37,715 nt of DNA from Tissierellia bacterium (lineage in GTDB: Bacteria; Bacillota; Clostridia; Tissierellales; Tepidimicrobiaceae), in assembly GCA_012728725.1 (NCBI GenBank), contig JAAYEM010000032.1, forward strand, positions 1 through 37,715, given 5' to 3'. Both the position numbers and the translations under genes were made by a program. Positions 16,247 through 24,449 of the stretch are shown here, piece by piece. The notes under the pieces are model-generated. The model had not been told where the DNA came from and did no database searches. It saw only the letters and a list, made by a program, of their open reading frames with translations. Each line of letters begins with the position of its first letter. Position 1 is the stretch's first letter.

Positions 16247-16275
16247 GAAGCAGATTTTTTCTGCTTCTAATCTTT
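16246..16275 (+). terminator. Hairpin after ytfJ, possible weak terminator
   Basis: A 9-bp stem (16246-16254 with 16260-16268) with a TTTTT loop is followed by AATCTTTTA, a broken U-run. Partial read-through into the next gene is likely, since only 28 nt separate them. Confidence 0.55.
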
Positions 16276-16296
16276 TATTATAGAGGAGGGCATAGG

Positions 16297-17406
16297 TTGA
16301 GGAAAAGGGTAGTGGTATTAAGCATAATAATGGTATTATTTGTATGTGAATTTTCTTATTCTGAGAAGCCATTAATAAGTGCACAATCTGCTATACTTAT
16401 GGATGCTCAATCTAAAAGAGTTTTATTAGAATATAATCCCTATGTAAAATTACCCATGGCAAGTACAACTAAAATTATGACTGCTCTAGTAGCCTTAGAA
16501 AATGGGAAATTAGATGATAAGGTGAAAATTGGTAAAGAAGCAGTAGGTATAGAGGGATCCAGTATATATTTACAGGAAGGTGAAATATTAACCTTAGAGG
16601 ATCTATTGTATGGTCTGATGCTGAGATCGGGCAATGATGCAGCCATGGCGATTGCATATCATATTGGAGGAGACCTAGAAAATTTTGTTAAAATGATGAA
16701 TAAAAAGGCAAAGGAAATGGGGGCAAATAGTACTAATTTTGCCAATCCCCATGGCTTACACCAGGAAAATCATTATACTACAGCGTATGATCTGGCATTG
16801 ATTACAGCTGAGGCTATGAAAATAGAAAAATTTAAAGAGATATCAAAAACAAAAAAATGGAAAGCCAACAGGGAAAAGAATAATATATTCTATAATAAAA
16901 ATAATACCCTGTGGGATTTTGATGGGGGGGATGGGGTCAAGACTGGGTATACTAGAAATGCAGGCAGATGTTTAGTAACTAGTGCTACTAGAAATAATAC
17001 CCAATTAATAGCAGTTGTATTAAATGATAGCAATTGGTTTAATGACTGTTACAAGCTGATGGATTATGGTTTTAAAAATTTTACTACCTATGTAATATTT
17101 GATAAAGAGCAATTTATCAAAAACATACCTGTTATAGATGGAAACAAAGAGAGTATAAGGGTAGTAACCAAGAACTCTTTATTATATCCTTTAAGGGAGG
17201 AAGAATTGGAAAAAGTTAAAATTAATGTGACTTTACCCAATAGAATTACTCCACCTGTAAGGAAAGGGGATTATGTTGGAAATATAGTTGTATATTTAGA
17301 TGGAAGGATAATCCATGAAGACAGTTTAATTTCTAAAGATACAGTATCTAGATTAGGTCCTATTAAAAGGATAATAAATAAAATAAAAGGATTTAATATC
17401 AATTAG
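16297..17406 (+). CDS. D-alanyl-D-alanine carboxypeptidase (second S11 enzyme, DacB-like by position)
   Basis: Another low-molecular-weight penicillin-binding protein, 369 residues. It has a signal peptide (about 1-22) and intact motifs Ser56-Thr-Thr-Lys59, Ser111-Gly-Asn113 and Lys215-Thr-Gly217, plus a C-terminal beta domain (about 265-350) and a basic tail that may hold it to the membrane. It is clearly homologous to the dacF product but not a recent copy. Its place between scpAB/ytfJ and rluB is that of Bacillus dacB, which sets spore-cortex cross-linking, so a cortex role is likely but inferred. TTG start at 16297, 6 nt after GAGGAGGG. spmA and spmB, which follow dacB in Bacillus, are absent. 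Confidence 0.88.
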   Translation: MRKRVVVLSIIMVLFVCEFSYSEKPLISAQSAILMDAQSKRVLLEYNPYVKLPMASTTKIMTALVALENGKLDDKVKIGKEAVGIEGSSIYLQEGEILTLEDLLYGLMLRSGNDAAMAIAYHIGGDLENFVKMMNKKAKEMGANSTNFANPHGLHQENHYTTAYDLALITAEAMKIEKFKEISKTKKWKANREKNNIFYNKNNTLWDFDGGDGVKTGYTRNAGRCLVTSATRNNTQLIAVVLNDSNWFNDCYKLMDYGFKNFTTYVIFDKEQFIKNIPVIDGNKESIRVVTKNSLLYPLREEELEKVKINVTLPNRITPPVRKGDYVGNIVVYLDGRIIHEDSLISKDTVSRLGPIKRIINKIKGFNIN

Positions 17407-17410
17407 CATC

Positions 17411-17527
17411 CCTCCCATATTCTTCCGGCTTGATATAGAAGAAAATTTTAAATTTATTAACAATCTATGGTAAACTATGTATAGAGAAAGCAATAAATGA
17501 TACAAAAATGGTAATATATATGGGAGG
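17411..17527 (+). promoter_or_regulatory. Inverted repeat masking the rluB ribosome-binding site, with a promoter in its loop
   Basis: CCTCCCATAT (17411-17420), 4 nt after the upstream stop codon, is the exact complement of ATATGGGAGG (17518-17527), which contains the rluB Shine-Dalgarno sequence. The 97-nt loop holds TTAACA (17457-17462), 17 nt and TATAGA (17480-17485), a fair sigma-A promoter. A transcript from that promoter would lack the left arm, while read-through mRNA from the carboxypeptidase gene would carry both arms. Confidence 0.55.
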
Positions 17528-17535
17528 ATTTAGTT

Positions 17536-18243
17536 ATGAGACTACAAAAATATATTGCTCGTTCTGGTTTGGCCTCCAGGAGAAAAGCTGAAGAATTGAT
17601 ATTACAGGGTAGGGTGAAAGTTAATGATGTAATCGTTAAGGAACTGGGAACAAAAGTGGATCCTCAAAAGGATACAATAAAGGTTGATAATAAGGTAATT
17701 AAATTGGAAAGCAATAAAGTCTATATAATGTTAAATAAACCGGAAGGATATGTTACTACTTTAAAGGATAAATATAGTGTTAAAATTGTATTAGATCTAA
17801 TCCATGGAATTGATGAGAGGATATTTCCTGTAGGAAGGCTTGATATGGATACTTCTGGCTTATTACTATTGACCAATGATGGAGATTTGGCCTTTAAACT
17901 AACCCATCCTAGTTTTCAAGTAAAGAAAAAATATATCGCCTTAGTGGAGGGAATTCCAACAAATAATAAATTAGATAAGTTCAGGAAGGGTTTAAAAATC
18001 GATGGTAGAATGACAGCCAAAGCTCATGTGAGAATACTTAAAAAATATAGGGATTCAGCATTGCTTGAAATAATAATCCATGAAGGTAGAAATAGGCAGG
18101 TTAGGAAGATGTGTAAATCTATTGGCCATCCTGTAAAAAAACTAAAGAGGATTGCCATAGGAGATTTAGAATTAGGGGATTTAGACCTGGGTTGCTGGAG
18201 ACATTTAACAAAAAAAGAGGTGGAATATTTAAAGGGCCTTTAA
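17536..18243 (+). CDS. rluB: 23S rRNA pseudouridine synthase, RluB/RsuA family
   Basis: The 235-residue enzyme has an N-terminal S4 RNA-binding domain (1-47, MRLQKYIARSGLASRRKAEELI) and a pseudouridine-synthase domain (about 62-235). The catalytic Asp103 lies in GRLDMDTSGLLLLTNDG, and HEGRNRQVRKM (about 176-186) is the conserved RNA-binding segment. In Bacillus the homologue modifies U2633 (E. coli 2605) of 23S rRNA; the site here is inferred. ATG at 17536, 8 nt after GGGAGG. It follows the carboxypeptidase gene as rluB follows the dacB-spmAB group in Bacillus. Confidence 0.93.
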   Translation: MRLQKYIARSGLASRRKAEELILQGRVKVNDVIVKELGTKVDPQKDTIKVDNKVIKLESNKVYIMLNKPEGYVTTLKDKYSVKIVLDLIHGIDERIFPVGRLDMDTSGLLLLTNDGDLAFKLTHPSFQVKKKYIALVEGIPTNNKLDKFRKGLKIDGRMTAKAHVRILKKYRDSALLEIIIHEGRNRQVRKMCKSIGHPVKKLKRIAIGDLELGDLDLGCWRHLTKKEVEYLKGL

Positions 18244-18306
18244 TTTAGTAATAAAACTATAATTTTTAGATTTATTTATAAATATCTGATTTTGAAAGGA
18301 GATAGG

Positions 18307-18726
18307 ATGATTAGTTTAAGTTTAATAAAAAAAGAGGAGTACAAAGAGGCTAAAAGTATCCTTGAATTTGAAAATATAGAAGATTGTTTTGAGGAGGGAA
18401 TTGTTTATATATTAAAGGATAGAGATGAAATGTTGGGATTGGGTAAAATATCACTAGAAAAGGATTATGGTATTTTAAAATATATAGTTGTTAGGGATGA
18501 ATATAGGGGTGCAAATTTAGGAGATGCTCTTTTAAGGGTTTTAATATACAAAGCTGAATCTTTAGGGATAGATAGGGTATACTTTAGAGATGGGGATAGC
18601 TATTTGCTAAGTAATGGTTTTTTATACAATGGTGATAATTTAAAGGATACTTACAGATTGGTACTAAATGTTCATGATTTTTTTAATAAATCCTGTTCTA
18701 ATTGTGGTGGTAAAAATGGCTTTTAA
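18307..18726 (+). CDS. GNAT-family N-acetyltransferase
   Basis: A 139-residue protein with the GNAT fold: VRDEYRGANLGDALLRVLI (about 66-84) is the acetyl-CoA-binding motif A. The substrate is unknown. The C-terminus ends in CSNCGG, a lone CxxC that is probably not a metal site by itself. ATG at 18307 is 5 nt after AAAGGAG; TTG at 18292 would lie before that site. The gene overlaps the methyltransferase start by 11 nt, so the two are translated together. Confidence 0.82.
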   Translation: MISLSLIKKEEYKEAKSILEFENIEDCFEEGIVYILKDRDEMLGLGKISLEKDYGILKYIVVRDEYRGANLGDALLRVLIYKAESLGIDRVYFRDGDSYLLSNGFLYNGDNLKDTYRLVLNVHDFFNKSCSNCGGKNGF

Positions 18727-19285
18727 ACATTTTATTAACCCTGTAGCAACAGCAAAAAAAATAATGTCCCATTGTATTAAAGAAGGAAATATTGTATTGG
18801 ATTGTACCGTAGGCAATGGAAATGATACCCTTTTATTGGCTAGATTAGTTGGACAAACTGGTAAGGTATATGGATTTGACATCCAGTCTATTGCTATCCA
18901 AATAACAGAAGAAAAATTAATAAAAGAAGGTCTGGACAAAAGGGTGATTCTAATTAATGACAGCCATGAAAATATAGATCAATATATATCTGAAAAGCTT
19001 CATTTAATAATATACAATTTAGGTTATCTGCCAGGTGGGGATAAAAGGATTAAAACAAGTGCTGTAACTACCATAAATAGTATAAGGAAAGCATTGACCT
19101 TATTAGACAGAAACGGATTATTACTTGTTACTTGTTATAGGGGCCATGAGGGTGGAGAAGAAGAAAGTAAAGCTGTAAGGGAAATGTTACAGTCATTAAA
19201 CCAAAGAGAATATAATGTTTTAGAGTTTAATTTTTTAAATCATATAAACAAGCCGCCAATTTTATATGGTATAGAAAAATTATAA
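18716..19285 (+). CDS. mnmM: Class I SAM methyltransferase, YtqB/MnmM family
   Basis: The 189-residue protein has the SAM motif I VLDCTVGNGNDT (about 27-38), a motif II aspartate in VYGFDIQ (about 54-60) and the family block IIYNLGYLPGGDKRIKT (about 96-112). These fit YtqB, shown in Gram-positive bacteria to be MnmM, which methylates the 5-aminomethyl group of the wobble 2-thiouridine of tRNA. The specific function is inferred from family resemblance. ATG at 18716 is used (GTGGTGG 5 nt before); an earlier in-frame ATG at 18668 lies deep in the GNAT gene. oadA follows after 16 nt. Confidence 0.82.
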   Translation: MAFKHFINPVATAKKIMSHCIKEGNIVLDCTVGNGNDTLLLARLVGQTGKVYGFDIQSIAIQITEEKLIKEGLDKRVILINDSHENIDQYISEKLHLIIYNLGYLPGGDKRIKTSAVTTINSIRKALTLLDRNGLLLVTCYRGHEGGEEESKAVREMLQSLNQREYNVLEFNFLNHINKPPILYGIEKL

Positions 19286-19301
19286 TACAGGAGGTTAAAA
19301 A

Positions 19302-20699
19302 ATGGCAGGTGTTAAAATTACTGAAACTGCTCTAAGGGATGCTCATCAATCTTTAATTGCAACAAGGATGAGAACTGAAGATATGCTACCTATTGCTGAT
19401 AAAATGGATAGGGTCGGCTTTCACTCTTTGGAAGTTTGGGGAGGAGCAAGCTTTGATTCTTGTCTAAGGTATTTGAATGAAGATCCATGGGAAAGATTGA
19501 GGGCTTTAAGAAAGGCTTTTAAGAATACAAAATTGCAGATGTTGTTGAGGGGGCAAAATCTTTTAGGCTATAAACATTATCCAGATGATGTAGTGGAAGA
19601 ATTTATAAAGAAATCTATAGAAAATGGTATTGATATTATAAGAATATTTGATGCATTAAACGATACTAGAAACATAAAAAAATCTTTAGAAGCCACCAAA
19701 AAATATGGTGGCCATGCCCAGGTAGCTATTTGTTATACAACTAGTCCGGTTCACAATAATGAATACTATATAAATTTAGCCTTAGAAATGGAAAAGATGG
19801 GGGCCGATTCAATATGTATTAAGGATATGTCTGGAATATTGTTGCCTTATGTAGCTGAGGAATTGGTTAGGGAGTTAAAGAAGAAGATATCAGTACCTCT
19901 ACAAATCCATTCCCATTTTACCAGCGGTATAGCTAATCAAACTTACATGAAGGCTATTGAAGCAGGGGCGGATATTATAGATACGGCTATATCACCTTTA
20001 GGCATGGGGACTAGCCAGCCTGCTACAGAATCTATGGTGGCTTCATTACAGGGTTCTCCCTATTATCCAGATATAGATATGGATTTATTACTAGAAATAA
20101 CAGATTATTTTAAGGAATTAAGAGAAAGATATAGGGAGGAAGGATTGTTAAATGAAAAGGTGCTAAATGTTGATGCTAGAACACTAAGATATCAGGTACC
20201 TGGTGGAATGCTTTCCAATTTAGTATCCCAATTGAAATCTCAAGGAGCATTAGATAAATTTGAGGCTGTATTAGAGGAGATTCCCAGGGTTAGAGAGGAT
20301 TTTGGCTATCCACCTTTGGTAACACCTATGAGTCAAATGGTAGGAACTCAAGCGGTATTTAATGTTATATTAGGAGAAAGGTATAAAATGGTTCCTGTGG
20401 AAGCGAAGAACTATGTGAAAGGCCTTTATGGAAAACCCACTATACCCTTAAAGGAAGAGATAATAAAGAAAATAATAGGAGATGAAGAGGTATTTGATGG
20501 AAGGCCTGCGGATTTATTAGAACCAGAACTTGATAAATTAAGGGAAGAAATTAAAGAGTACATGGAACAGGAAGAGGATGTATTGACTTATGCCTTATTT
20601 CCCAAAATAGCCATTGATTTCTTTAAGTATAGGCAAAGTAAAAAGTACAAAATCGATGCCGAATTATTAGATGAAGAATATAAAGTATATCCCGTCTAA
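19302..20699 (+). CDS. oadA: Oxaloacetate decarboxylase alpha subunit / pyruvate carboxylase subunit B (no biotin domain)
   Basis: The 465-residue carboxyltransferase subunit has the TIM barrel with TETALRDAHQSLIATRMR (about 6-23), metal-ligand IHSHFT (about 205-210) and IKDMSG (about 173-178) with the lysine expected to be carboxylated, then the helical C-terminal half. It would move CO2 between oxaloacetate and biotin. It ends where the Ala/Pro linker and AMKM biotinyl domain of the full alpha subunit (about 580-600) would begin, so a separate biotin carrier protein is needed and is not in this window. ATG at 19302, after CAGGAGG. A strong terminator follows. Confidence 0.92.
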   Translation: MAGVKITETALRDAHQSLIATRMRTEDMLPIADKMDRVGFHSLEVWGGASFDSCLRYLNEDPWERLRALRKAFKNTKLQMLLRGQNLLGYKHYPDDVVEEFIKKSIENGIDIIRIFDALNDTRNIKKSLEATKKYGGHAQVAICYTTSPVHNNEYYINLALEMEKMGADSICIKDMSGILLPYVAEELVRELKKKISVPLQIHSHFTSGIANQTYMKAIEAGADIIDTAISPLGMGTSQPATESMVASLQGSPYYPDIDMDLLLEITDYFKELRERYREEGLLNEKVLNVDARTLRYQVPGGMLSNLVSQLKSQGALDKFEAVLEEIPRVREDFGYPPLVTPMSQMVGTQAVFNVILGERYKMVPVEAKNYVKGLYGKPTIPLKEEIIKKIIGDEEVFDGRPADLLEPELDKLREEIKEYMEQEEDVLTYALFPKIAIDFFKYRQSKKYKIDAELLDEEYKVYPV

Positions 20700-20726
20700 A
20701 CAAGCCTAAAAAGGCTTGTTTTTTTT
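20699..20726 (+). terminator. Terminator after oadA
   Basis: AACAAGCC/GGCTTGTT stem (20699-20706 with 20713-20720, extendable by one pair), A-rich loop, then T-run to 20726. Confidence 0.9.
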
Positions 20727-20733
20727 GCCAAAC

Positions 20734-20797
20734 AATGAAACAAATCTTGCATAATTATTAATAATACCAAAATAATGAAATAAATCTTGCATAATTA
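20734..20797. repeat. Two 24-bp direct repeats upstream of korD
   Basis: Positions 20734-20757 and 20774-20797 are identical apart from one C/T difference; each ends in AAATCTTGCATAATTA. Similarity extends leftwards (CCAAA) with one indel. The copies start 40 bp apart, close to four helical turns, and the second lies just before a TATAAT at 20813-20818. This looks like a pair of operator half-sites for a regulator of the kor operon. The regulator is unknown; the RpiR-type protein encoded at the end of the operon is one candidate. Confidence 0.6.
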
Positions 20798-20812
20798 AGA
20801 TTATTTTGTTAT

Positions 20813-20818
20813 TATAAT
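20813..20818 (+). promoter_or_regulatory. -10 element of the kor operon promoter
   Basis: A perfect TATAAT sits 31 nt before the korD start. No good -35 lies 17 nt upstream; TTGCAT of the second direct repeat is 20 nt away. A weak promoter helped by an activator bound to the repeats is a possible reading. Confidence 0.4.
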
Positions 20819-20849
20819 AGTAGAAAAACCACAAAAGGGGGAAATAATT

Positions 20850-21047
20850 TTGAAAACCTTGGAAAAGCTTAATGTGGAAGAAAATCTGTGCAAGGGTTGT
20901 GGAATATGTGTTGCATTTTGTCCCAAAAATGTATTAGAAATAAAAAGTGGTAAAGTCCATATAAAAAATTTGGAAGATTGCATTGAATGCGGTTTGTGTG
21001 AATTAAGATGTCCTGATTATGCCATTTATTTAGTATTTAGGGGGTAA
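20850..21047 (+). CDS. korD: 2-oxoacid:ferredoxin oxidoreductase, ferredoxin (delta) subunit
   Basis: A 65-residue ferredoxin-like subunit with two [4Fe-4S] motifs, CKGCGICVAFCP (about 14-25) and CIECGLCELRCP (about 45-56). It passes electrons from the TPP-bound intermediate to soluble ferredoxin. TTG start at 20850, 7 nt after AGGGGGAA. It is the first of four adjacent kor genes, ordered delta-alpha-beta-gamma; the next gene begins 5 nt later. Confidence 0.93.
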   Translation: MKTLEKLNVEENLCKGCGICVAFCPKNVLEIKSGKVHIKNLEDCIECGLCELRCPDYAIYLVFRG

Positions 21048-21052
21048 GTAAC

Positions 21053-22207
21053 ATGCCAGAGGGAAGGATAAAATTAATGCAGGGTAATGAGGCTTGTGTG
21101 GAAGCTGCAATTATTGCTGGAATGGAATTCTTTGCAGGTTATCCAATCACTCCATCAACGGAAATAGCAGAACTATCAGCAGCAAAATTACCTAGAATAG
21201 GTGGCAAGTTTATTCAAATGGAAGATGAGATTGGTAGTATTAGTGCTGTTATTGGTGCGTCTTTAGCAGGCAAAAAATCTATGACAGCAACTAGTGGTCC
21301 TGGTTTTTCCCTTAAACAGGAGGGTATAGGATATGCAATAATGGCGGAAGTTCCTTGCGTAATAGTAAATGTTCAAAGAGGGGGCCCTAGTACTGGAATG
21401 CCAACTTCACCTGCCCAAGGAGATATTATGCAGGCTAGATGGGGAACCCATGGGGATCATTCAATAATTGCCTTGTATCCTTCTACAGTTAGGGAAATAT
21501 TTGATACAACAATTAGAGCCTTTAATTTAGCTGAAAAATACAGAACCCCTGTTATTCTATTGATGGATGAGGTAATTGGCCATATGAGGGAAAAGATTTT
21601 AGTCCCAAACAAGAATGATATTAAAATATATAATAGAAAAAAACCCACATCTGGTCCTAAGGATTATAGGCCTTATCAGGTAAAAGAGGGAGATATAGTT
21701 CCCCAAATGGCAAGTTTCGGTGAAGGATATAGATTTCATGTAACTGGACTAGTTCATAATGAGATGGGTTTTCCTTCAAATGACAATAAAGTAGCCCAAA
21801 ATTTGATAAACAGATTGATCAATAAAATTGAAAATAATATAGAAGATATTGTTGAATATGAGGAATATAGATTGGAGGATGCAGAAGAGATAATTGTCGC
21901 CTATGGTGTGACTGCTAGATCAGCTAAATCAGCCATCGACATATTAAGAGATGAGGGACTAAAGATAGGCCTCTTTAGACCGATTACCATTTGGCCAGTT
22001 GCACAAAGGCAGTTAGAAGAAATAGCTAAAAAAGTTAATAGTATATTGGTAGTAGAAATGAATATGGGACAATATGCACTGGAGATAGATAGGATAGCAG
22101 GTAAGTATACTAGGGTAGGAAAATATGGTCGTGTTGATGGGGAGCTTGTTACTCCAGAGGAGATTGTTTCTTTTGTAAGGGAGGGTAAAGATTGCCAAGC
22201 CAATTAA
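21053..22207 (+). CDS. korA: 2-oxoacid:ferredoxin oxidoreductase, alpha subunit
   Basis: The 384-residue alpha subunit has the pyrimidine-binding domain I (1-210), opening with GNEACVEAAIIAGMEFFAGYPITPST, and domain II (about 265-380). ATSGPGFSLKQEG (about 79-91) is typical of the 2-oxoglutarate/2-oxoisovalerate branch. With korB it forms the TPP-dependent core that oxidatively decarboxylates a 2-oxoacid to its acyl-CoA. In an amino-acid fermenter the likely substrates are 2-oxoglutarate or branched-chain 2-oxoacids; sequence alone does not decide. ATG at 21053; its 3' end overlaps korB by 16 nt. Confidence 0.94.
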   Translation: MPEGRIKLMQGNEACVEAAIIAGMEFFAGYPITPSTEIAELSAAKLPRIGGKFIQMEDEIGSISAVIGASLAGKKSMTATSGPGFSLKQEGIGYAIMAEVPCVIVNVQRGGPSTGMPTSPAQGDIMQARWGTHGDHSIIALYPSTVREIFDTTIRAFNLAEKYRTPVILLMDEVIGHMREKILVPNKNDIKIYNRKKPTSGPKDYRPYQVKEGDIVPQMASFGEGYRFHVTGLVHNEMGFPSNDNKVAQNLINRLINKIENNIEDIVEYEEYRLEDAEEIIVAYGVTARSAKSAIDILRDEGLKIGLFRPITIWPVAQRQLEEIAKKVNSILVVEMNMGQYALEIDRIAGKYTRVGKYGRVDGELVTPEEIVSFVREGKDCQAN

Positions 22208-23013
22208 TAGAAAAATACTTTAGAACCAATAGTTTACCTCATATTTGGTGTCCAGGCTGTGGAAATGGAATAGTGCTAAGAGCAATTGTAAAGGCTATAG
22301 ATAATATTGGAATAGATCAGAATAATGTATGTGTTGTTTCTGGTATAGGATGTTCTTCTAGGGCTTCTGGTTATTTAGATTTTAATACTGTACATACAAC
22401 CCATGGAAGGGCATTAGCTTTTGCTACCGGTATAAAATTGGCTAACCCCAATTTGCATGTTATAGTGATTACTGGAGATGGAGATTGTGCTGCCATTGGA
22501 GGCAATCACTTGATTCATGCTGCCAGAAGGAATATAGATATAACCACCATTGTTTTTAACAATAATATATATGGTATGACTGGAGGTCAATATTCTCCCA
22601 CTACTCCGACTGGAGATAAGGGAACTACTGCCCCCTATGGTAATATTGATGCAAATTTCGATCTGTGTGAATTGGCGAAGGCTGCAGGAGCTACTTATGT
22701 AAGCAGGTCTACTGTATATGGAGCAAATATGATTATAAAGCAAGTAGAAGCAGGGATCAAGAATAGGGGTTTTTCATTTATAGAGACCTTAACCACCTGC
22801 CCAACTTATTATGGTCGGAAGAATAAAAAGGGGGATCCTGTAGATTTGATTCGCCATTTAAAGGAAATTTCAGTTAATAAAACTGAATATGAAAAATTGC
22901 CTGAAGAAAAACGAATGGGTAAAATTGTTATAGGGGAATTATACAGAGGAGAAAGGCCAGAATATACGGATGAGTATATTAAAATTATAGAGTCCTTTAA
23001 AGGGGAGATTTAA
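22192..23013 (+). CDS. korB: 2-oxoacid:ferredoxin oxidoreductase, beta subunit
   Basis: The 273-residue beta subunit binds the TPP diphosphate: GDGDCAAIGGNHLIHAARR (about 95-113) with VFNNNIYGMTGGQ (about 122-134) is the Mg2+/TPP motif GDG...NN. The N-terminal WCPGCGNG (about 19-26) includes conserved cysteines of the family. TTG start at 22192, 6 nt after AAGGGAGGG, inside the end of korA, so the two subunits are translationally coupled. Confidence 0.94.
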   Translation: MPSQLIEKYFRTNSLPHIWCPGCGNGIVLRAIVKAIDNIGIDQNNVCVVSGIGCSSRASGYLDFNTVHTTHGRALAFATGIKLANPNLHVIVITGDGDCAAIGGNHLIHAARRNIDITTIVFNNNIYGMTGGQYSPTTPTGDKGTTAPYGNIDANFDLCELAKAAGATYVSRSTVYGANMIIKQVEAGIKNRGFSFIETLTTCPTYYGRKNKKGDPVDLIRHLKEISVNKTEYEKLPEEKRMGKIVIGELYRGERPEYTDEYIKIIESFKGEI

Positions 23014-23014
23014 T

Positions 23015-23578
23015 ATGGCGTATTTTGAATTAATATTAAGTGGTTCAGGAGGACAGGGTCTTATATTAGCGGGAATTATTTTAGCAGAAGCAGCACTACA
23101 TGATGGAAAAAATGTAGTTCAAACCCAATCTTATGGACCAGAGGCTAGGGGTGGATCCAGCAGGGCAGAAGTAATTATTAGCGACAGCTTAATCAATTAT
23201 CCTAAGGTAAAAAAATGCGATATTCTATTATCTTTGACCAAACAAGCCTGCGACAAGTATATTAATTTTTTGAAGCCTGGCGGAATATTGATTGTAGATG
23301 AAAGTATTGAAAATAAACTAGAAAGGGAGGATATTAAGATTTACTCCATACCAATATTACATACCGCTGCCAACAAATTGGGGAAGGCTATGGTTGCCAA
23401 TATTGTTGCATTAGGTAGCATTTATCAAATTACTAAGATAGTAAGTAAAGATGCTCTTGAAAATGCTGTATTAAAAAGAGTGCCTGCTGGCACGGAAGAA
23501 TTAAACAAAAAAGCATTAGAGGAAGGGATTGAACTAATAAAAAAGTATAAGGATGGTTTATATGGGAGAGTATGTTGA
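23015..23578 (+). CDS. korC: 2-oxoacid:ferredoxin oxidoreductase, gamma subunit
   Basis: The 187-residue gamma subunit, which binds the CoA side of the complex, begins with the family motif LSGSGGQGLILAGIILAEAA (about 8-27) and contains QSYGPEARGGSSRAEV (about 39-54). ATG at 23015, one base after the korB stop, with AAAGGGGAG upstream. Its last codons overlap the regulator gene that follows. Confidence 0.94.
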   Translation: MAYFELILSGSGGQGLILAGIILAEAALHDGKNVVQTQSYGPEARGGSSRAEVIISDSLINYPKVKKCDILLSLTKQACDKYINFLKPGGILIVDESIENKLEREDIKIYSIPILHTAANKLGKAMVANIVALGSIYQITKIVSKDALENAVLKRVPAGTEELNKKALEEGIELIKKYKDGLYGRVC

Positions 23579-24440
23579 TCTAATCAAAGTAATACAAAAC
23601 AATTTTAATCAGCTGAGTAAAGGTCATAAATTGATAGCTGAATTTATTATGAATGAATATGATAAAGCAGCCTTTATGACAGCTGCTAGTTTAGGAGAGG
23701 CTGTTGGAGTAAGTGAATCTACAGTAGTACGATTTGCAAATACATTAGGATATGATGGATATAGGGAACTGCAAAGAGAGTTACAAGAATTAATTAAAAA
23801 CAAGCTTACTACAGTACAAAGAATATCATTGAGTAAGGATTTTTCTGACTATGAAAAAGCTTTAAAAATGGCTATTAGAAAAGATATAAACAATATTGAA
23901 AAAACTTTAAATGAATTGGATTACCAAGCTTTCCAAGAGGCTGTAGAACTGATACTAAAGGCTGAAAATGTATTTGTGCTAGGCCTTAGGAGCTCATCCT
24001 TTCTTGCTGAATACTTAGGCTTTTATTTAAATTTTTTATTGGATAATGTAAAAATTGTAACACCTGGTGCCAGTGATGTATTTGAACAGCTTTTAAAGGC
24101 AACAGAAAAAGATGTAATTATAGGGATCAGCTATCCTAGATATTCTAAAAGGACCTTAGAAGCTTTAGATTATGGAAAACAAAAAGGATGTAAAATAATA
24201 GGTATTACAGATAGTTTAATTTCTCCTGCAGCCCAATATTCTGATACTACCTTGATTGCAAGTAGCAATATGATATCATTTGTGGATTCATTGGTTGCCC
24301 CTATGAGTCTAATTAATGCCCTTATTATAGCCATAGGTACTGAAAAACAAGAAGATACTACTGCCCGGTTTAAAGAATTGGAAAGCATTTGGAAAAAACA
24401 TAGTGTATACGACTATAATAACAATAATAATGAAAAATAG
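23562..24440 (+). CDS. MurR/RpiR-family transcriptional regulator (HTH plus SIS domain)
   Basis: About 292 residues. The N-terminal RpiR-type helix-turn-helix (about 1-77) includes AASLGEAVGVSESTVVRFANTLGYDGY. A C-terminal SIS domain (about 115-255) is of the kind that senses phosphosugars; VFVLGLRSSSFLAEYLGFYL and DVIIGISYPRYSKRTLEAL are its core. ATG at 23562 follows AAGGATGG; ATG at 23553 is also possible. The start lies within korC, so it is made with the oxidoreductase and may regulate it. A sugar-phosphate sensor on a 2-oxoacid oxidoreductase operon is unexpected; the ligand is unknown. Ended by a strong terminator. Confidence 0.9.
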   Translation: MGEYVDLIKVIQNNFNQLSKGHKLIAEFIMNEYDKAAFMTAASLGEAVGVSESTVVRFANTLGYDGYRELQRELQELIKNKLTTVQRISLSKDFSDYEKALKMAIRKDINNIEKTLNELDYQAFQEAVELILKAENVFVLGLRSSSFLAEYLGFYLNFLLDNVKIVTPGASDVFEQLLKATEKDVIIGISYPRYSKRTLEALDYGKQKGCKIIGITDSLISPAAQYSDTTLIASSNMISFVDSLVAPMSLINALIIAIGTEKQEDTTARFKELESIWKKHSVYDYNNNNNEK

Positions 24441-24449
24441 GGTATTTTT

